From Cocos nucifera (taxonomy: Eukaryota; Streptophyta; Magnoliopsida; Arecales; Arecaceae), in NCBI GenBank assembly GCA_006176705.1, contig QRFJ01003064.1, forward strand, positions 1 through 64,000: 64,000 bases of DNA, written 5' to 3'. The notes beneath the pieces were generated by a model. That model made no database searches and was not told the origin of the DNA. It saw nothing but the letters and a program-made list of their open reading frames with translations. Positions 59,043 to 64,000 of this stretch are shown here, piece by piece. Made by a program: the position numbers and the translations under genes. Position 1 is the first letter of the stretch. Every line of letters starts with the position of its first letter.

Positions 59043-61281
59043 TGTTAGATATATATGTGCCCTACAAGCCAGATTGGCTGACATTTATAATACATTTCTA
59101 AGGACAAAATTATAATTTTAACTATATATAATAAAATAGATTATTTTCTATCATAGTGTGTATATGAAAGTGTCTGTGATACATTCCTTGAGTTAATGAT
59201 AATGATAGTTCATATTTTTAAGAGTTGAAAATTTAAGACATGAATTTTCATTATTAACTCATAAAATGCTTTCGATCGTAGGATCATCATGAGGATGGTG
59301 ATTGATCCGAAAGATTGGTGTACAATCACTTCTTTTGGTTAGATGAGTTTTGAGTCTATGGTGTAGAGACACCGAAGTGAGACAGGTACTCGTTAGAGAA
59401 TGAGGGCACTGAGCATGACCATCTCGAGCAGTCATGGAGAAGTCTACCTTCTCGTCAATGACTGGCTCGAAGCCATAGTAGTGTGTCTGGTTTTTTGATC
59501 TAAGGTGCATCGACAGTTCATCTTAAGGATGTTATAGTTTGACTATACCATAACTTAATCTCCTAGCCATTCGAAATCTTGAGGTGTATGTTGGCTATAG
59601 CATGTTCATTATAGGAATTGGATTGCACCAATAGGAGATTTATCTACCTCAATAGATGAGAAGCAGTGCTATGATGATCATGAGAATCAAGTCCATAAGC
59701 CCATGACTATGGCAGAGTGAAATAATAGAAAGAGTTTTTATTAGGATTTTCATATTAGACTTGAATCGAATGATTAATTTATATAACGAAAATTAGGGTT
59801 TGACAAGATCACCTTAACCCTAATCCGATCGAGGCTCAAGATAGAGAAACTTAATCACATAGGTAACTGCATCAAGAGGTGTCATTGATGGATTTTGGGA
59901 GCAATTAGAATGATTTGGATGATCAATCATACTAGTTGTCTGAATCAGAAAAGTTCTGATCCATCGAAAGTTATTTCGATGATGTGGATGATAGAGATCA
60001 CGACATATCCCATTACCATATGGAACTGAATCTAATTGGATCACACAAATAAGGATTTGGATCTGGATATCATCAATTGGATTAACCCAGTTCAATTGCT
60101 TTGAATAAGATTCAATTAGGTTCAAGAAAATCATGCTAGCATCCGATTGAGCCTAATGTTCTCCTTTAACAATCATTAAAACTTATCTTGACTGAGCCAA
60201 TTATGTTTGGACTCACTTAGAAACCTTTACTTGGTCTGACTGGAGCTTGTCCAGATCAAAAAAGGGTTGTCTTAATTTATGAGATAGATTTAAGACAACA
60301 CCTATTATTTTTCATCACCTATTAAATCTTATTTTCGGACATTAGTCAAATGTTGACCCTGGACACTTAGACATCTGTCCATGTGTCATGCACCCATAGG
60401 AGAGAACCTGAGGACTTGTCCTCCTATTAAAAGGTAGACAGGAAGGGGGCGCACATCTAGGGAGGCGTGCACCCCATGAGGATAAAATATGGAGTCCCAT
60501 ATAGATGGGACTCCAGTTGCTTCAGAAAATTAAATTAAGTGGTGCCAAGAAGACTTGTTTGACTCAGTCTTGGCGCCACCTAAGGAGAGTTTTGAGGGTC
60601 TCTAATCTGATTGGATCAGATGATGTCATCCCACCAATTAAATTTAGATTTGATTCCACAAAGGGTCATGATTGGCTAGGATGATGTGGCACCGCAAGAT
60701 CTATATAAACCTTGTCTGCGCCTAAAATTTAATTCTTCTACCTTTAGCGCATGCCATATAGCCCCTCTCCCTCCTTCTCCATGCCACCCTCTAGTCCTCT
60801 CTCTCCTCTCCACGTCCAAAGGACTTTGGGCACGAAGAAGGTGTGATCCAAGCAAGTGAAAGGCATCAAGAAAGGAAGAAGGCAACACTACTGCAAGAGA
60901 CAACGACTGTTCTTCAAAAGCTATTTTGAAGACCTTCAAGATCAGATCCAGATCTAATTTTTGGAGGATTGATTAAGAAGAAGAAGATCTTCAGATTCTA
61001 TTCGAATGAATATCGGTAGAGCCCTAGCACTTGTGTGGCTATATCCAGAACCTCAGGCAAACATCAAGATCATCACAGGATAATTGGATTACCCAAAATA
61101 AAGGTATAATTAAATTAGATTTAATTTTTATCTTTAATTTTATTTTATTATCAGATCAATAAGATTATATCTGAGGAGTCTCAGATCTGATTTGGATCTT
61201 AGAATTTTTTTTTTTAGAATATTCCTCCTGATCCAATTAGATCTGAACAAACCTGATCCGAAAAATAGGTTTTTTTCTTCA
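59043..61281 (+). repeat. copia B 3' LTR
   Basis: 2239 bp. Colinear with the 5' LTR, but about 42 bp are missing near 59879, between AGGT repeats (GAGGT|GTCATTGATGG). TATA motif at 60701. Confidence 0.92.
60701..60709 (+). promoter_or_regulatory. TATA box, copia B 3' LTR
   Basis: CTATATAAACCTTGTCTG. Confidence 0.65.
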
Positions 61282-61286
61282 CTTTA

Positions 61287-63715
61287 ATTGGTAAACAGTG
61301 TGCAGACCTTGTCAATCTATCCACAATCATCTAGGCTATATCATTAGTGCTGGGAGTCTTGGGTAATCTAGTTACAAAATCCATAGTGACATGTTTTCAC
61401 TTTTATATTGGAATATCGAGAGGTTGAGGTAGCCTTGTAGGTCTCTGATATTTAGCTTTGACTCATTGACACACTAAATATTGAGCCATAAATTGAGCAA
61501 TTTTTCTTTTCATATTCTTCCACCAATACATTTTCTTCAAGTTTCTATACATCTTAGTGCCACCAGGATGGACTGTATATATAATCGATCTGATGAGCTT
61601 CCTCAAATATTTTTTGTTTGAGTATTGAATCCTTGGGTATGCAAATTCTATTTTTGAACCTTAGAGAACCATCATCATATATCTTAAATTCGGATAGAAC
61701 ACTTGCTTCCACAGTTCCTTAATTTTCATTAATTATGGATCACTATTATGGGCAACTTAAATCTTTTCTATAAGTATTGGTTGAATTCTCATATTGGCTA
61801 ATCGAACCACTGAGTCATATATTCAAATGTCCAATTCTAGTTTTCTCATATCCTCCAATAACTGCCATTAATTGTGATTAAAGCAACCAAACTTCCCAAG
61901 GATTTTCTACTAAGGGCATTGGCAACAACATTAGCTTTTCTAAGATGAATTAATTGTTAAATCATAATCCTTTCATAGTTCTAACCATCTTTTCTATCTC
62001 ATATTTAATTCCTTTTGAGTAAAATTATACGCCAAACTCTTATGATCTGTAAATACTTCATACTGCATAGCATAAAGATGATGTCTCTAGATTTTTAGAG
62101 TAAAGATCACTGCTGCTAACTCCAAATTATGTGTCGAATAATTTTGCTTATATGGTTATAATTATCTTGAGGTATAAGCTACTATCTTACCATGTTGCAT
62201 CAATACACAGCCAAGTCCTTTTTTAGATGCATCACTATAAATCATAAATCCTTCATTTCCTATGGGTATGGTGAGGATAAGGGAAGCCTTGTTCACAATC
62301 CTCAATGCATTCAAATTTAACTCCTTTTTGAGTATAAGATGAGTGAAAGGTATAGCTATATGGGAGAATCCTTCTACAAATTGTCTATAATAGCCTGCCA
62401 TTCCTAGGAAACTTTGAATCTTGGAAATATTTATAGGTCTGTTCCATTTTACCACAGCTTCCACTTTCATTATATCTATAGAAATTCCATCTCTAGATAC
62501 TATATGTCCCAAAAATGCTATCTAATCTAACCAAAACTTATCCTTTTTAAATTTGGGATAAAGCTTCTCTTTCCTTAATATTTGTAGTACACACCACAAA
62601 TGTTCCTTATAATCCATCTTGCTTCTTAAATATACTAAGATATCATCAATGAATACCACTACAAATTTATCATGATAGGGTTTGAATATTCTATTCATTA
62701 AATCCATGAAGGCTATGGGAGCATTTGCCAACCTAAACAGCATTACTAAAACTTTGTGGTGTCCATAACAAGTTCTAAATGCAGTTTTTGGTACGTCCTT
62801 GGCTTTAATTTTCAATGGATGATATCTTGAATAATGACCAATTTTAGAGAAAACTTGTGCACCTTGTAACTCATCAAACAAATCATCAATTCGAGGCAAA
62901 GGGTACTTGTTCATCTTATTCAACTCCTTATAATTGATACAGAGCCTCGGACTTCTATCTTTCTTTTTCATGAACAAAATCGGAGCTCCCCAAGGTACTA
63001 CATTGAGTCTTATAAAACTCTTATCCAGCAAATCTTGCAACTAATCTTTTAATTCCTTCAACTCGATGGGGGCCATTGGATAGGGGGCTTTGGAAATCGG
63101 ACCCACACCAGATACCAAATCAATGGTAAATTCAATTTCTCTATCTGATGGTAGTCTGGATAAATCATCAATAAATACACCCAAAAATTCATTCACAAAA
63201 GGAATATCCTGTGACCTCAATTCATCTTGTTTTGTATCCTTTATCAAAACTAGATAATCTCTACATCCCTTTCTTAGCATTTGTCTAGCTTGCAAGGCTG
63301 AAATGATACATGGAAGGGTAATTCTTGTACTTCCATCAAAATTAAAGGCTAATTCATCCGATATTTAGAAGTTCACTCTCTTTTTATGACAATCTAAAGA
63401 GACATGATAAGTAGCAAGCAAATCCATCCTCAGAATGACATCAAAATCACGCATATCTAAAACTAGCAGATCCACCGATAACTCTATCTTCTATTTGAAC
63501 AATACATGACTTGCATATAGTTCTGGTACTCAATTTATCATCTACTAGTGTCTCAATATATAATGTAGTTTCCATAGGTTCACATACCACATCATGTTGT
63601 CTAATAAAAGCAGTGGATATAAAGGAATGTATAGCACTAGAATCAAACAAAACATAATCATAGATACCAGATACAGGGATAGTACCTATCACCATAGCAT
63701 TGGATGATGGGTTGC
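61287..63715 (-). pseudogene. gypsy2 protease, RT, RNase H and integrase N-terminal part
   Basis: Read from 63715 down. Protease: YVLFDSSAIHSFIST, where the catalytic DSG is DSS. Linker and RT start: FTIDLVSGVGPISKAPYPM, then in-frame TAG (63038, Gln expected), LQDLLDKSFIR, WGAPILFMKKKDRSPRLCI, KYPLPRIDDLFDELQGAQVF, VVVFIDDILVY (catalytic DD kept). TAG at 62519 again replaces Gln, then FLGHIVSRDGI, GYYRQFVEGF, FMIYSDASKKGLGCVLMQHG (RNase H) and FTDHKSLAY. Integrase begins about 61600 and reaches DFVTRLPRTPS and MIVDRL (about 61370-61310) before copia B interrupts. Stops accumulate in the RNase H and integrase parts. Confidence 0.88.
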
Positions 63716-64000
63716 ATGTAGGTTTTCTAGCTCTATTTTTAAAACTTTTTCAAAAAAGATGTAGCAAAATTAAAAATTAATCTAATTAATTTTTCTAAGA
63801 TCTATAGATCAGATCCATAAATCTTATAAATCTAGAATCAAAATATGATGTACATGCATGTAAAATTTGAAAATTAAATATGCATGCAGTAAAGCAATTT
63901 TACTACAACAAGTATTCAGAATATAATACCTTGCACGGGTAGTCGATCTCTGCAACTGAATCACCACCGGGGAGGTCCTCTCATTATGACACAACCACAT
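63716..64000 (-). repeat. Partial LTR related to copia-C, cut by window edge
   Basis: Matches the inner end of the copia-C LTR on the same strand: GTAGGTTTTC...TTTTTCAAAAAAGATGTAGC, ATTAATCTAATTAAT and TACCTTGCACGGGTAG compare with 6108-6360. Gypsy2 coding sequence ends where it starts, so it is an insertion upstream of the gypsy2 protease. Its far end and partner LTR are beyond 64000. Confidence 0.5.

Larger units (their letters stand above)
50920..61281 (+). mobile_element. copia B: sibling of copia A, inserted in gypsy2
   Basis: 10,362 bp, TGTTAGATATATGTG to TTTTTTCTTCA. Flanks CTCTA (50915-50919) and CTTTA (61282-61286) are a 5-bp target duplication with one change. Layout matches copia A: LTR 50920-53212, primer site, leader, gag-pol remnant to 59028, polypurine tract, LTR 59043-61281. 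It is inserted in the integrase of minus-strand gypsy2, in the opposite orientation. Same family as copia A but with its own diagnostic LTR start (GATATATRTG), so the two are separate insertions and not a segmental copy. Confidence 0.95.

Noticed and set aside
21274..61281. Copia A and copia B as one segmental duplication
   Set aside because: Their flanks are different elements (gypsy1 plus strand, gypsy2 minus strand), each has its own target duplication, and their LTRs carry different diagnostic starts.
1..64000. tRNA, rRNA or snoRNA genes
   Set aside because: I found no tRNA cloverleaf with A and B boxes and no rRNA core sequence. The TATCAGAGC strings are primer sites of retroelements, not tRNA genes.

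Overview
This is a plant nuclear window made almost entirely of nested transposable elements. There is no operon-like layout, no rRNA or tRNA was recognised, and only one short host gene stands out. The element mix (Ty1/copia of several families, Ty3/gypsy chromoviruses, a Mutator-like element with a plant mobile domain, a hAT-type MITE) indicates an angiosperm. A large-genome monocot such as a palm is my impression only. AT-rich filler and many Q/W/R-to-stop changes suggest old, methylated, decaying repeats.

Left side, 1-9432, minus-strand elements: a SIRE-like copia element (coding remnant 1-2440, 5' LTR 2530-3864) lies inside the leader of a second copia element, 'copia-C' (leader 3865-6078, 5' LTR 6092-8649). 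Copia-C itself interrupts a gypsy-type LTR (8650-9432). From 9433 to 11603, continuing at 34391-34740, is old LTR-like sequence holding a 422-bp hAT-like MITE (9985-10406).

Centre, 11604-34385: a plus-strand Reina-like chromovirus ('gypsy1', 276-bp LTRs, TSD GAAGA) with two later insertions. A 7.35-kb non-autonomous LTR element ('LARD', 11753-19102) splits its 5' LTR and carries a roughly 4-kb minisatellite of ~45-bp hairpin units. A 10.4-kb copia element ('copia A', 21274-31662, TSD CTACA) splits its reverse transcriptase.

34741-49962: the least repetitive part. It contains a minus-strand gene for a 74-residue secreted peptide with a two-cysteine C-terminus resembling the CTNIP/SCREW phytocytokines (36484-36708). 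Next comes a 5.47-kb Mutator-like element (37630-43096) with long TIRs and a perfect 9-bp TSD; its readable genes are a MULE N-terminal domain and a plant mobile domain, and the DDE core was not found. A direct duplication of about 1 kb (44194-45262 / 46044-47566) follows, one copy with a poly(A) retroposon in it.

Right side, from roughly 48000 to 64000: a minus-strand chromovirus of a different lineage ('gypsy2', 3' LTR starting at 49963, chromodomain, PR-RT-RH-INT) is split in its integrase by 'copia B' (50920-61281), a sibling of copia A. At the right edge (63716 onward) an LTR related to copia-C interrupts gypsy2 upstream of its protease.

The elements do not cooperate as a pathway. The window reads as a stratified record of insertions, with the order given by who interrupts whom.
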